Positions 42,169-51,368 of a DNA stretch of 64,000 nt are shown one piece after another. The position numbers and the translations under genes were made by a program. Each line of letters starts with the position of its first letter. Positions within the stretch are counted from its first letter, which is position 1. The stretch comes from Pollutibacter soli (GTDB lineage Bacteria; Bacteroidota; Bacteroidia; Chitinophagales; Chitinophagaceae), in the NCBI GenBank assembly GCA_029269725.1, contig JARJHS010000005.1:228513-292512 (forward strand), given 5' to 3'. The notes beneath the pieces were generated by a model, which had not been told where the DNA came from, did no database searches, and was given only the letters and a program-made list of their open reading frames with translations.

Positions 42169-45100
42169 ATGAAAAAAAGACGAAATCTGCTTGTCATACA
42201 AAGACCCCCTCATTTATTTCAATTCTTCCTGGTTATGAAACTAACAATCGCCCTATTATTGTTCAGCTGTCTGCATGTTTCGGCTGAAGTTTTGGGGCAA
42301 AACAGAATCAGTATCAAACTGGAATCTGTTACATTGAAAAAGGCTTTGAGCAGTATTGAAAAGAAAAGCAACTTCCGGTTTTTGTATAATGAACAGTTGG
42401 TAAGCGAAGCACCACGGATTTCTTTGGAAGCCAATGAGGAAGAAGTGCTTTCCATCATCCGTCGTATGCTTACCAATACAGGCCTTTCCTATCAATTGAT
42501 GGCAAACAATCTGGTTGTTCTTAAAACTGACGGGAATGAACTTGCAGATATTGAAGTAACCGGGAAAGTGACCAATCCCAACGGTGAACCTGTTGCAGGT
42601 GCGACAGTTACGATCAAAGGAACTGCAACAGCAACACAAACCAATGCAACCGGCGATTTCAGAATAACTGCTCCTGAAAATGCAACCCTGGTTATCTCCA
42701 ATGTAGGTTTTGAAACGCAGGAAATACCTGTTAATAACAGAACTACGATTAATGTTGGTCTTCGCACCGCTGCAGGTGAACTGCAACAGGTAGTTGTTGT
42801 TGGTTATGGTACTCAACGCAAAATTGATGTTACCGGCTCCGTTGCGCAGGTGAAGGGAGATGAAATTGCAAAGCAACCGGCACCAAACCCAATCAGTTCC
42901 CTGCAGGGTAAAGTTGCTGGTGTCCAGATCACCAACTCCGGTGCTCCTGGTGCATCTCCGGATATACGTATCCGTGGTGTAGGTACGCTTTACGGTTCGC
43001 AAACACCTTTGTACGTGGTTGATGGAGTTTGGTATGATGATATCAGCTTCCTGAACCCCGGCGACATTGAGAACATCAACATTCTGAAGGATGCATCAAG
43101 TGAATCAATTTATGGTGTGCGTGCTGCCAATGGTGTTGTGTTGATTACCACAAAAAAAGGGCGTCGCGGAAAAGCAACTGTGAGCTATAATGGAATGGTG
43201 GGATACCAGCATCCTACCAACCAGGTTAAAATGTCTAATGGCGCAGAATATGCAACATTGATCAATGAACTTCGCGGAAATACTGCACTCAATCCTTCTC
43301 AGTTTGGTACAGGTACTGACTGGTACGGCCAGATCCTTCGCGATGCATTGATCACCAACCACCAGGTATCTGTCAGTGGTGGTTCAGAACGTTCAACCTA
43401 CAATCTCTCTCTCGGATATTTTTACCAGGATGGTATTGTAAAAGAAAATAACTATGATCGTTTCACTGCCCGCCTGCAGAATGATTTTCAGATTTTCAAT
43501 CCATTGAAAATCGGTTATACCATTACGGGAGTAGCGAGCAAATCAAAAGATATCCCTGGCAGTATCTTCCGCGAACTGTACACAGCTGCACCGATTGTTC
43601 CTGTATATTATGAAGATGGAAGCTATGGTGACCCTTCAGACTTCGACCTGGGTGATGGTGCCAACTACAATCCACAGGCCACGATGGATTTCTACAATAA
43701 GAGATCCAAAAACTATCGCATCACCGGTAGCTTGTTTGCAGAAGTGAATTTTGCAAAACACTTTGTATTTAAGTCAAGCGTGGGTGGTGATTTCGGACAG
43801 GCTGAGTATCGTGACTATACACCTGAATACGTTGCTACTTTGAAGCAACGCAATACTATCAGTTCTCTTACTTTGGGTCGTACAGAAACACGCAACTGGA
43901 TTCTGGAAAATACTTTGACCTACAAGAATACATTTGGTGATCATAATATAACTGCTTTAGTCGGTCAGAGTGCACAGCAGGTGAAGTTCTACAGGTTCAC
44001 CGGAAGTGCTAAAGGCGTTCCTTATGATACTGAAGCCGATTTATTCCTGCGACTCGGTAATTCCGGTACCAGCGTTGCTACTGATGAAGGTGACCTTGAA
44101 CATTTTGCTTCTTATTTCGCAAGGGTGAATTATGCATACAAAGGAAAATATCTTTTGAATGCATCTATCCGCGCTGATGGTGCGAGCAAATTCTCGTCAG
44201 ACAAACTCTGGGGTTATTTCCCATCAGTAGGTGTGGGCTGGATCATATCTGATGAAGACTTCATGCGTAACCAGGATTTCTTCAATACCTTGAAGTTGCG
44301 CGCCAGCTGGGGTATTGTAGGTAATGCAAAAGTGCCTTCCAACCTTGCTATTCAGACGGTAAACAATAGTCCTAACTACGCTGTTCAGTTCGGACCAACC
44401 ATTCAGACTGGTGCTAACATCACGACGCTGGTTCCACCGGTTACCAACTGGGAAAAAGCAGAAGGTATTGATATTGGTATCGAAGGTGCTATACTGAACA
44501 GGCGATTGAATTTCGAATTCGATTATTATAATCGTAAAACGATCGACGCGATTTTCGCTATCCCTATTCTCGGTTCTGTCGGAACAACAGGAGCAGGAAT
44601 TGTGGGTAACCAGGCAACCATACAGAACAGTGGTTTCGAAATGGTATTAAGCTGGAGAGATAAAGTGAATGAAAAATTCTCATACACGATCAGTGGTAAC
44701 CTTGGGATCAACAACAACAAAGTAACCAAAACCCTTACAGGAGAAAATCCCGTATATGGTGGTGGTGGTGCAGCCACCGGCGGTCAGCTGGCTACAAGAA
44801 CAATCGTTGGACAGCCTATCGGTCAGTTCTATGGACTCCAGGTGGCAAGTGTGTTCCAGGATGCAGCTGAAGTTTCAGCCTCTGCACAGCCAAATGCTAA
44901 ACCTGGTGACTTCAGATTTGTTGATCAGAACAAGGATAATATTATTGATGCCAAAGACCGCATCATCCTCGGTAACCCGAATGCTAAATACAGCTATGGT
45001 ATCAATACCTTCTGGCAATATGGAAACTTCGACCTGGCTGTCGATTTCCAGGGTGTTGCTGGTGTTGATCTTTATAACGCTTTACTCGGTATTCGTTATG

Positions 45101-45459
45101 GTACAGAAAACTTTTCAAAAGATTTCTACGATAACCGCTGGCATGGAGCCGGTACTTCCAACACCTATCCTTCAGCAAATATCGGTGGTGGTGATAACTA
45201 CAAACCGAGTTCATTCTATGTTGAAGATGGAAGCTATTTCCGCATCCGTAATATTCAATTGGGATACACTTTTGGTGGTTTGCAGAAAGCTGGTATAACG
45301 CAATTGCGTGTGTATGTTAATGCGCAGAACGCTGTCACTTTCTTCAAATACCGTGGCTTCTCTCCGGAGATCGGCGGTGGAGCACTTGACCGGGGAATCG
45401 ATACAAACGTATACCCGCTGTATGCAACTTATAATTTTGGTGTAAACCTCACATTCTAA
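42169..45459 (+). CDS. SusC-type TonB-dependent transporter with STN domain
   Basis: A 1096-aa outer-membrane protein of the SusC/RagA family. After a signal segment (FFLVMKLTIALLLFSCLHVS) comes an STN domain at about 40-115 (SIKLESVTLKKALSSIEKKS then NFRFLYNEQLV, the signalling part that contacts the FecR protein). Then follow a carboxypeptidase-D regulatory-like domain (about 125-205, VTGKVTNPNGEPVAGATVTI), a plug (VVVGYGTQRKIDVTGSV, VRAANGVVLITTKKG) and the barrel, ending YATYNFGVNLTF. With SusD it imports oligosaccharides using TonB energy. The ATG at 42169 is chosen; an upstream extension adds 31 non-conserved residues. It follows sigma and FecR genes and precedes SusD by 20 bp. Confidence 0.95.
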   Translation: MKKRRNLLVIQRPPHLFQFFLVMKLTIALLLFSCLHVSAEVLGQNRISIKLESVTLKKALSSIEKKSNFRFLYNEQLVSEAPRISLEANEEEVLSIIRRMLTNTGLSYQLMANNLVVLKTDGNELADIEVTGKVTNPNGEPVAGATVTIKGTATATQTNATGDFRITAPENATLVISNVGFETQEIPVNNRTTINVGLRTAAGELQQVVVVGYGTQRKIDVTGSVAQVKGDEIAKQPAPNPISSLQGKVAGVQITNSGAPGASPDIRIRGVGTLYGSQTPLYVVDGVWYDDISFLNPGDIENINILKDASSESIYGVRAANGVVLITTKKGRRGKATVSYNGMVGYQHPTNQVKMSNGAEYATLINELRGNTALNPSQFGTGTDWYGQILRDALITNHQVSVSGGSERSTYNLSLGYFYQDGIVKENNYDRFTARLQNDFQIFNPLKIGYTITGVASKSKDIPGSIFRELYTAAPIVPVYYEDGSYGDPSDFDLGDGANYNPQATMDFYNKRSKNYRITGSLFAEVNFAKHFVFKSSVGGDFGQAEYRDYTPEYVATLKQRNTISSLTLGRTETRNWILENTLTYKNTFGDHNITALVGQSAQQVKFYRFTGSAKGVPYDTEADLFLRLGNSGTSVATDEGDLEHFASYFARVNYAYKGKYLLNASIRADGASKFSSDKLWGYFPSVGVGWIISDEDFMRNQDFFNTLKLRASWGIVGNAKVPSNLAIQTVNNSPNYAVQFGPTIQTGANITTLVPPVTNWEKAEGIDIGIEGAILNRRLNFEFDYYNRKTIDAIFAIPILGSVGTTGAGIVGNQATIQNSGFEMVLSWRDKVNEKFSYTISGNLGINNNKVTKTLTGENPVYGGGGAATGGQLATRTIVGQPIGQFYGLQVASVFQDAAEVSASAQPNAKPGDFRFVDQNKDNIIDAKDRIILGNPNAKYSYGINTFWQYGNFDLAVDFQGVAGVDLYNALLGIRYGTENFSKDFYDNRWHGAGTSNTYPSANIGGGDNYKPSSFYVEDGSYFRIRNIQLGYTFGGLQKAGITQLRVYVNAQNAVTFFKYRGFSPEIGGGALDRGIDTNVYPLYATYNFGVNLTF

Positions 45460-45479
45460 AACAGTAAACATTATCAGAT

Positions 45480-46961
45480 ATGAAAACTGATCAGTTTATT
45501 AAGATAAAAACAGTTACTGCCGCTGCTGCATTGATCATGTTTGTTGCAGCTGGTTGCTCAAAAAGTTTTCTCGAAGTTCCGCCGCAGGGCCAGGAGAAAG
45601 GTGAACAGTTCTGGCAGAATGAAGAAGATGCAACAAAAGCGGTTGTATCCATGTATGGATATCTTCGCGCATGGCAGCAGGTAGCATTTGCTCCGATTGC
45701 TGTCGAAAGTCTCGGTAGTGATGAAACAGAAAAAGGAAGTAGTCCCGGTGACGCAAGCTTCCTGAATAATTTCGACAATTTCACAGCTTCTTCTACTGAG
45801 GGGCAGATCCAGGATTTCTGGAACGGACAGTATGCGCTCATCAATCTTGCTAACCAGGTGCTGGATAATGTTCCTGCGATCGATATGAATTCAACTTTGA
45901 AAGATCGCTACCTGGCAGAAGCTAAATTCATCCGTGCCTATGGATACTTCCGCCTTGTACGCGCGTTTGGTGATGTGCCCCTTCGTTTGCATGTGCCAAA
46001 AGATGCAACGGAGTTTAACCTGCCACGTACACCTGAAGCTGAAGTGTGGGCAGCAATTGAGCAGGATCTGACGGATGCTGCAGCCGTGTTGCCAACAACC
46101 TATGGTGCATCAGAAGTTGGTCATGCTACAAAAGGTGCGGCGCTTGCGCTGCATGCTAAGGTTTCAATGTATCTCAAAAAATGGGACCAGGTACTTTCAT
46201 TGACGAACCAGGTAATAGGTTTGGGATATGACCTGTTTCCGAACTACTACACACAGTTCCGCATCGCCAACGAAAACAATATCGAATCTGTTTTCGAAAT
46301 ACAGGCTGCATACAAACCTGGTGATTGTGATTTCTCCAATTCACAATATTCACAGGTACAGGGCGTACGCGCTTCTGTTGGTGGTGGCTGGGGGTTCAAT
46401 GTTCCTACGCAGACATTAGTTGATGCATATGAAGCCGGTGACCCGCGTATGAACGCTACTATTATTTTCCGCGGAGAAACCACGCCTGATGGTGATGTGA
46501 TTCCTGCAACTGGTGATAACCCCATGTATAACCAGAAGTCATATGTACCATTCTCGCAGTATCCAGGCGAATGTTCAGAAGGTGCTGCACAGAATATACG
46601 TGTAATTCGTTTTGCTGAAGTGTTGCTGATGAATGCTGAAGCAGCAAATGAACTCGGTCAGACTCAGCAGGCGCTTACTTCATTAAATAAAGTTCGCTCT
46701 CGTGCACGTGGTGGAAACGCAGGAGTTCTTCCTGATGTTACAACCACCGACCAGGCTCAATTGCGTACTGCGATCTGGCACGAAAGACAAGTGGAACTGG
46801 CAATGGAATTTGATCGTTTCTTCGATGTGATCCGCCAGGGACGTGGTCTAGCCATCTTTGGTCCTAAAGGTTTCAAAGAGGGTAAAAATGAACATTGGCC
46901 AATCCCGCAGAATGAAATTGATCTGAGTGCCGGTACACTTACGCAAAACCCAGGTTACTAA
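45480..46961 (+). CDS. SusD/RagB-family glycan-binding lipoprotein
   Basis: A 493-aa lipoprotein (lipobox FVAAGCSKSF). It shows the SusD fold: TPR-like N-terminal helices with FWNGQYALINLANQVLDNVP and RYLAEAKFIRAYGYFRLVRA then FGDVPL, and the C-terminal FAEVLLMNAEAANELGQTQQ, RSRARGG, WHERQVELAMEFDRFFDVIR and IPQNEIDL. SusD proteins cover the SusC channel and bind glycan. It starts 20 bp after SusC and precedes a LamG-like lipoprotein and two GH144-like enzymes, so it belongs to that polysaccharide utilisation locus. Confidence 0.95.
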   Translation: MKTDQFIKIKTVTAAAALIMFVAAGCSKSFLEVPPQGQEKGEQFWQNEEDATKAVVSMYGYLRAWQQVAFAPIAVESLGSDETEKGSSPGDASFLNNFDNFTASSTEGQIQDFWNGQYALINLANQVLDNVPAIDMNSTLKDRYLAEAKFIRAYGYFRLVRAFGDVPLRLHVPKDATEFNLPRTPEAEVWAAIEQDLTDAAAVLPTTYGASEVGHATKGAALALHAKVSMYLKKWDQVLSLTNQVIGLGYDLFPNYYTQFRIANENNIESVFEIQAAYKPGDCDFSNSQYSQVQGVRASVGGGWGFNVPTQTLVDAYEAGDPRMNATIIFRGETTPDGDVIPATGDNPMYNQKSYVPFSQYPGECSEGAAQNIRVIRFAEVLLMNAEAANELGQTQQALTSLNKVRSRARGGNAGVLPDVTTTDQAQLRTAIWHERQVELAMEFDRFFDVIRQGRGLAIFGPKGFKEGKNEHWPIPQNEIDLSAGTLTQNPGY

Positions 46962-46982
46962 TCAAAATAAACGAATCAGCTC

Positions 46983-47813
46983 ATGAAAAAGATAAACAGA
47001 ATACTTGCGGTAGCCCTGGTCGTTAGCCTGATGGTTACCGGTTGTTATAAAGAGTTTGATCCGAAGAGTTATCAGCCGCCACTCAGTATTGGGGGATATA
47101 CCAGCTCGGATGAAATTGCACCGAATAATCTCGTTGGATGGTTTCCATTCGATGGAGATTATGCAGACAAAGTTTCCAACACCGCAGGAACAAACGTTGG
47201 TACTTCATTTACCAACGGGTTCAAAGGACAGGCAATGCAGGGTGCACTTGATGCATACGTTACATTCAACCCCACTGCAGCCATCGCGGATATGAAAAGT
47301 TTTACGATTACGTATTGGGTGAATAGCCCTGTGAATACCGCGGGTATCGTAGGGCTTGTAAATATTTCTCACAAAACGGAATTCTGGGGAAATATTGATA
47401 TGTTCTTTGAAAACGGAAGTACCCAGGATGCTGCAAAGTTCCGGGCTCATGTAAGAAATGGTACTACAGATACATGGGTTGCAAAAGATGGAATTCCAGC
47501 AGTATTCGACAACTGGACCAACCTGGCTCTGACTTATGATGCAGGAAGTTCAACGTTCAATTTTTATGTGAACGGATCACCCTCAGCATCCAGTACTGCA
47601 GCCGGTTTCGGAGATATTTCTTTCAAAGAAATTGGCCCGATGGTTTTTGGTACAGTACAGTTTCAAACTACTCCTTCATTGACCAGCGCAACAGGCAAAC
47701 AGCCCTGGGCGAGTTATCTTACCGGCGCACTTGACGAAGTTAGAATTTATAATACCGCTCTTTCAGCATCAGATGTTTCAGCATTGGTGAAACTGGAAGG
47801 CCGAGGAAAGTAG
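46983..47813 (+). CDS. LamG/concanavalin-like domain lipoprotein
   Basis: A 276-aa lipoprotein (MKKINRILAVALVVSLMVTG then CYKEF; lipobox Cys21). From about residue 48 on, it is a LamG/concanavalin A-like jelly roll: NLVGWFPFDGDYADKVSN, MKSFTITYWVNSP, WTNLALTYDAGSSTFNFYVN, ALDEVRIYNTALSASDV. Such proteins serve as surface glycan-binding proteins in SusCD loci. No catalytic residues were identified. It is 21 bp after SusD and 125 bp before the first GH144-like gene. A surface-binding role is inferred from fold and position. Confidence 0.85.
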   Translation: MKKINRILAVALVVSLMVTGCYKEFDPKSYQPPLSIGGYTSSDEIAPNNLVGWFPFDGDYADKVSNTAGTNVGTSFTNGFKGQAMQGALDAYVTFNPTAAIADMKSFTITYWVNSPVNTAGIVGLVNISHKTEFWGNIDMFFENGSTQDAAKFRAHVRNGTTDTWVAKDGIPAVFDNWTNLALTYDAGSSTFNFYVNGSPSASSTAAGFGDISFKEIGPMVFGTVQFQTTPSLTSATGKQPWASYLTGALDEVRIYNTALSASDVSALVKLEGRGK

Positions 47814-47938
47814 GTTATGCAGTTGGTTACAGGGGTTATCCGAAAGGGTAGCCCCTTTTCATTATTAACAATTCACAACAACCAGGGACGCACAACTATG
47901 GGTTAATTTTACTGCGTTACCTGTATTGACGAGACCTG

Positions 47939-49651
47939 ATGGAATTGACAAAAAGCTATACTAATTCTAAATTGATTTTGGTGGCCTCCCTGAGATGCTT
48001 AACCGCTTTTTTATTGATGGTATTTTTTTCGGGTTGTGGAAAATCGGGTTCTGATCCGAACCCTCCACCGGATCCACCTGCGTCATTTAATTTTACGGCG
48101 CTTCGGGTGAATGGAAGTTTTAATGGATTTGAATACAAGGGAATCAATAAAAGGCCAATCGTCAGGTTGAGTTTTGATGTGCCCCTGGAAAAAACAAGTA
48201 CCGCTTCATCCATCACGATTAAATCTGCTGCAGGACCGATCGTAAACTATTCGATTCAGTTTTTAAACAATGATAGCACTGTTCAGATTATACCTTCAAC
48301 TGATCTGAATCCGCTATCTCAGTACACGGTCACTGCTTCGACCACACTGAAATCTGCAAAAAACGGTTCTCTTCGTACAGCCGTTTCCGTTATTTTAAAA
48401 ACAGCTATCGACTCGTCCGATAAATTTCCAAGAATTTCGGACGATGCACTTCTGGATCTTGTTCAAAAAAATAACTTCAAATATTTCTATGATTTTGGTC
48501 ATCCTGCGAGCGGGCTTGCGCGGGAACGCAACAGCTCTGGTGATCTTGTTACCAGTGGCGGATCGGGCATGGGAATCATGGCGATCATTGTAGGTATTCA
48601 TCGCAATTTTATTTCAAGAGATGAAGGATTGGTTCGCATTCAGAAAATAACAGAATTTCTATCAACGAAAGCAGAGAGATTTCATGGCGCATATCCTCAC
48701 TGGCTGAACGGAAATACGGGCAAAACAATTCCTTTCAGTGCTGATGATAACGGTGCTGATCTTGTTGAAACATCTTATTTGGTTGCAGGACTATTAACCG
48801 CCAGGCAATATTTCAATCAGAATAATACAACTGAAAATAAACTGCGTGCGGATATCAATGCAATATGGAATGGAGTGGACTGGGATTGGTTCCGTCGTGA
48901 AGGTCAGCAGGTGTTGTACTGGCACTGGAGCCCGGATAAAGGCTGGGCGATGAACATGAAAATCCAGGGATGGAACGAATGTCTTATCACTTATGTACTC
49001 GCTGCTGCTTCGAATACTCACACCATTCCTGCAACTGTATATACGGAAGGCTGGGCCAGGAATGGCGCGATGAAAAACGGAAATTCGTTTTATGGAAGAA
49101 CGCTTCCGCTTGGACCTGCTTACGGTGGGCCTCTGTTTCTTGCGCATTATTCTTTCCTTGCCATCAATCCAAATCAGTTAAAAGATGGTTATGCAGAATA
49201 TGATGAACAGGTTCAGGCACATACCTTAATTAATCATGACTACTGTGCCGAAAATCCCAGGCAGTTTTATGGATACAGTGATTCCTGCTGGGGACTTACA
49301 GCAAGCGATAATTTCAATGGATACTCCGCTCATTCACCAACGAATGATATTGGTGTAATTGCTCCTACAGCTGCGTTATCATCTTTTCCATATACACCAC
49401 AACAATCAATGGCCGCGCTTCAGTTTTTCTATTATAAACTGGGCGACAAACTCTGGAAGGATTATGGTTTCGTGGATGCATTCAGTCTTGACAAACCATG
49501 GTTTGCAGATTCGCATCTTGCGATCGATCAGGGACCAATAGTTATAATGATTGAAAACTATCGAAGCGGATTGATCTGGAATCTGATGATGAGTGCACCG
49601 GAAATTAAAACAGGACTTGTAAAACTGGGATTCACCAGTCCGAATTTGTAA
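47939..49651 (+). CDS. GH144-like (glucoamylase-fold) hydrolase with Ig-like domain, lipoprotein
   Basis: A 570-aa lipoprotein (FLLMVFFSGCGKSGSDP). Residues about 40-145 form an Ig-like domain of the Big_5 type (ALRVNGSFNGFEYKG up to TVTASTTLKSAKNG). Residues about 165-570 are the alpha/alpha barrel family called glycoamylase-like, which includes GH144 endo-beta-1,2-glucanases: SGLARERN, GGSGMGIMAIIVGIHRNF, RFHGAYPHWLNGNTGK, DLVETSYLVAGLLTARQYF, VLYWHWSPDKGW, WGLTASDNF and AIDQGPIVIMIENYRSGL. The founding GH144 enzyme came from a Chitinophaga. It lies directly upstream of a second, shorter copy (23 bp), and both follow SusC, SusD and LamG genes. A surface-anchored endo-acting enzyme is the expected role. 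Confidence 0.85.
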   Translation: MELTKSYTNSKLILVASLRCLTAFLLMVFFSGCGKSGSDPNPPPDPPASFNFTALRVNGSFNGFEYKGINKRPIVRLSFDVPLEKTSTASSITIKSAAGPIVNYSIQFLNNDSTVQIIPSTDLNPLSQYTVTASTTLKSAKNGSLRTAVSVILKTAIDSSDKFPRISDDALLDLVQKNNFKYFYDFGHPASGLARERNSSGDLVTSGGSGMGIMAIIVGIHRNFISRDEGLVRIQKITEFLSTKAERFHGAYPHWLNGNTGKTIPFSADDNGADLVETSYLVAGLLTARQYFNQNNTTENKLRADINAIWNGVDWDWFRREGQQVLYWHWSPDKGWAMNMKIQGWNECLITYVLAAASNTHTIPATVYTEGWARNGAMKNGNSFYGRTLPLGPAYGGPLFLAHYSFLAINPNQLKDGYAEYDEQVQAHTLINHDYCAENPRQFYGYSDSCWGLTASDNFNGYSAHSPTNDIGVIAPTAALSSFPYTPQQSMAALQFFYYKLGDKLWKDYGFVDAFSLDKPWFADSHLAIDQGPIVIMIENYRSGLIWNLMMSAPEIKTGLVKLGFTSPNL

Positions 49652-49674
49652 ACCGACAAATCAACAATTCCCAT

Positions 49675-51024
49675 ATGAGACTTATTCTTTTTTTGTTTTG
49701 TGTTCTGCCGTTAAGCATGCTGGCACAAAAGAAATCTTCAGCAAAAAAGAAAACAGACGTAAAACTGCCTGCTGACGTTGAAGCTGTTTTTGACTCTGTT
49801 CAGCGGCAGACTTTCCGCTATTTCTGGGAAGGCGCAGAACCGGTGAGTGGTCTGGCGCGCGAACGTGTACACATGGATGGGGATTATCCTGAAAAAGATC
49901 AGTCGGTGGTGACGATTGGAGGAAGCGGATTTGGCATAATGGCTATACTTTCGGGTATCCATCGTGGTTATATTACAAGGGAAGAGGGCTTCAAACGCCT
50001 TAAACATATTGCTGACTACCTCGAAAAAGCAGATCGGTTTCATGGTGCCTGGCCGCATTGGCTGCATGGGGAAACAGGTAAAGTGAAACCTTTTGGTTAT
50101 GATGATGATGGAGGTGACCTGGTTGAAAGTTCTTTCCTGATAACATCTCTTCTTTGTGTGAGACAATATTTTGCTGATGGCAATGCTGCTGAAAAAGCAC
50201 TCGCTGCCCGGATGGATAAACTGTGGCGGGAAGTTGATTTTAATTGGTATCGTCGCGGCGGACAGAATGTGTTGTACTGGCACTGGAGTCCGAAATACGA
50301 ATGGAAGAAAAATTTTGCAGTGCGTGGGTATAACGAATGCCTGATCATGTATGTGCTGGCCGCTTCTTCGCCTACGCATGGTGTTCCGGCAGAAGTCTAT
50401 CATCAGGGATGGGCCGATAATGGCAGGATTATGCACAAAAGAGAGGTGATGGGTCACGAGTTGCAGTTGTTGCACCAGGGGCCCGCTCCAAATGGCGGAC
50501 CACTGTTCTGGGCGCATTATTCATGGCTCGGACTCGATCCACGTGCGTTAAAAGATAAGTATGCCGACTACTGGAAGGAAAACAGGAATCAATCGTTGAT
50601 TAATTATGAATGGTGTGTAAAAAATCCAAAAAAATGTGCAGGATACGGACCAAACAATTGGGGTCTTACAGCGAGTTATTCTGTGAAAGGATATGCTGCA
50701 CATGAACCCAGTGATCGCAGCGACTATTGTGTGATATCACCAACGGCTGCATTGTCGTCCATGCCCTATACACCCGAACAATCCCAGGCTGCCATGATGA
50801 ACTGGTACAGAGACATGAAGGATAAGGTGTGGGGTGCTTATGGTTTTTATGATGCCTTCAGCCAGGCCGAAAACTGGTATCCTCAGCGATATCTTGCAAT
50901 TGATCAGGGCCCCATTGTTGTCATGATGGAAAATTATCGCAGCGGCCTATTGTGGGATTTGTTTATGAGCTGCGCGGAAATACAGGCCGGACTGAAGAAG
51001 CTGGGATTTACGATCAATAGGTAG
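49675..51024 (+). CDS. GH144-like (glucoamylase-fold) hydrolase, periplasmic
   Basis: A 449-aa protein with a classical signal peptide (MRLILFLFCVLPLSMLAQ) and no lipobox, so it is likely periplasmic or secreted. It lacks the Ig-like domain of its neighbour but shares its whole catalytic part in order: SGLARERV, GGSGFGIMAILSGIHRGY, RFHGAWPHWLHGETGK, DLVESSFLITSLLCVRQYF, VLYWHWSPKYEW, WGLTASYSV and AIDQGPIVVMMENYRSGLLW. The pair looks like a tandem duplication with division of labour: one copy at the surface, this one inside. Beta-1,2-glucan is the best guess for the substrate because GH144 is known for it; other members of the broader family act on other beta-glucans. Confidence 0.85.
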   Translation: MRLILFLFCVLPLSMLAQKKSSAKKKTDVKLPADVEAVFDSVQRQTFRYFWEGAEPVSGLARERVHMDGDYPEKDQSVVTIGGSGFGIMAILSGIHRGYITREEGFKRLKHIADYLEKADRFHGAWPHWLHGETGKVKPFGYDDDGGDLVESSFLITSLLCVRQYFADGNAAEKALAARMDKLWREVDFNWYRRGGQNVLYWHWSPKYEWKKNFAVRGYNECLIMYVLAASSPTHGVPAEVYHQGWADNGRIMHKREVMGHELQLLHQGPAPNGGPLFWAHYSWLGLDPRALKDKYADYWKENRNQSLINYEWCVKNPKKCAGYGPNNWGLTASYSVKGYAAHEPSDRSDYCVISPTAALSSMPYTPEQSQAAMMNWYRDMKDKVWGAYGFYDAFSQAENWYPQRYLAIDQGPIVVMMENYRSGLLWDLFMSCAEIQAGLKKLGFTINR

Positions 51025-51115
51025 ATACCAATATCTGAGAATACGGAATACAGAATTGCGGAGGGATGAAACCTGCCTGCCGCCAGGCCTGAAAATGGAA
51101 AACCGTATACCGGAC

Positions 51116-51165
51116 GTTCGTAGTTCGTAGAGACGCGATGCATCGCGTCTCTACGAACTACGAAC
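51116..51165. repeat. 50-bp perfect palindrome
   Basis: Two 25-bp arms without a spacer, centred between 51140 and 51141. The core is ACGCGATG-CATCGCGT flanked by CGTAGAG/CTCTACG and GTTCGTA/TACGAAC. In single strand this makes a very stable hairpin or cruciform. A diverged copy of the core with intact outer arms lies at 14644-14679. Confidence 0.92.
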
Positions 51166-51309
51166 TACGAACTACGAACTACGAACTACGAACTACGAAC
51201 TACGAACTACGAACTACGAACTACGAACTACGAACTACGAACTACGAACAACGAACAACGAACAACGAACAACGAACAACGATCAACGAACAACGAACAA
51301 CGAACAACT
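51153..51309. repeat. Heptanucleotide tandem array, about 22 copies
   Basis: Period 7 bp. The first part repeats ACGAACT, the second ACGAACA with one ACGATCA variant. The unit equals the outer arm of the adjacent palindrome, so the array seems to have grown from its right arm by slippage. No open frame crosses it. Confidence 0.92.
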
Positions 51310-51368
51310 AGCTGTTCGTGACAACCGACAACTACTGTGAACTAACTTTTAACTTTCAACTTCCACTC

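Larger units (their letters stand above)
51025..51368. other. Repeat-rich intergenic region
   Basis: About 340 bp between the second GH144-like gene and the oxidoreductase. Holds, in order, a GAATACGGAATACAG unit (51036-51055) that also occurs in ccoI, the 50-bp perfect palindrome (51116-51165) and a heptanucleotide array (to about 51309). No coding frame. Confidence 0.8.

Noticed and set aside
42256..43002. Minus-strand 248-codon open frame inside the first susC
   Set aside because: It is the antisense shadow of a strongly conserved SusC sequence; the translation is Cys- and Arg-rich with no domain or start signal.
49738..50517. Minus-strand 259-codon open frame opposite the second GH144-like gene
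   Set aside because: Antisense of a conserved enzyme; no family features and no plausible start context.
51153..51309. Coding repeat or CRISPR
   Set aside because: A pure 7-bp satellite without an open frame through it and without unique spacers.
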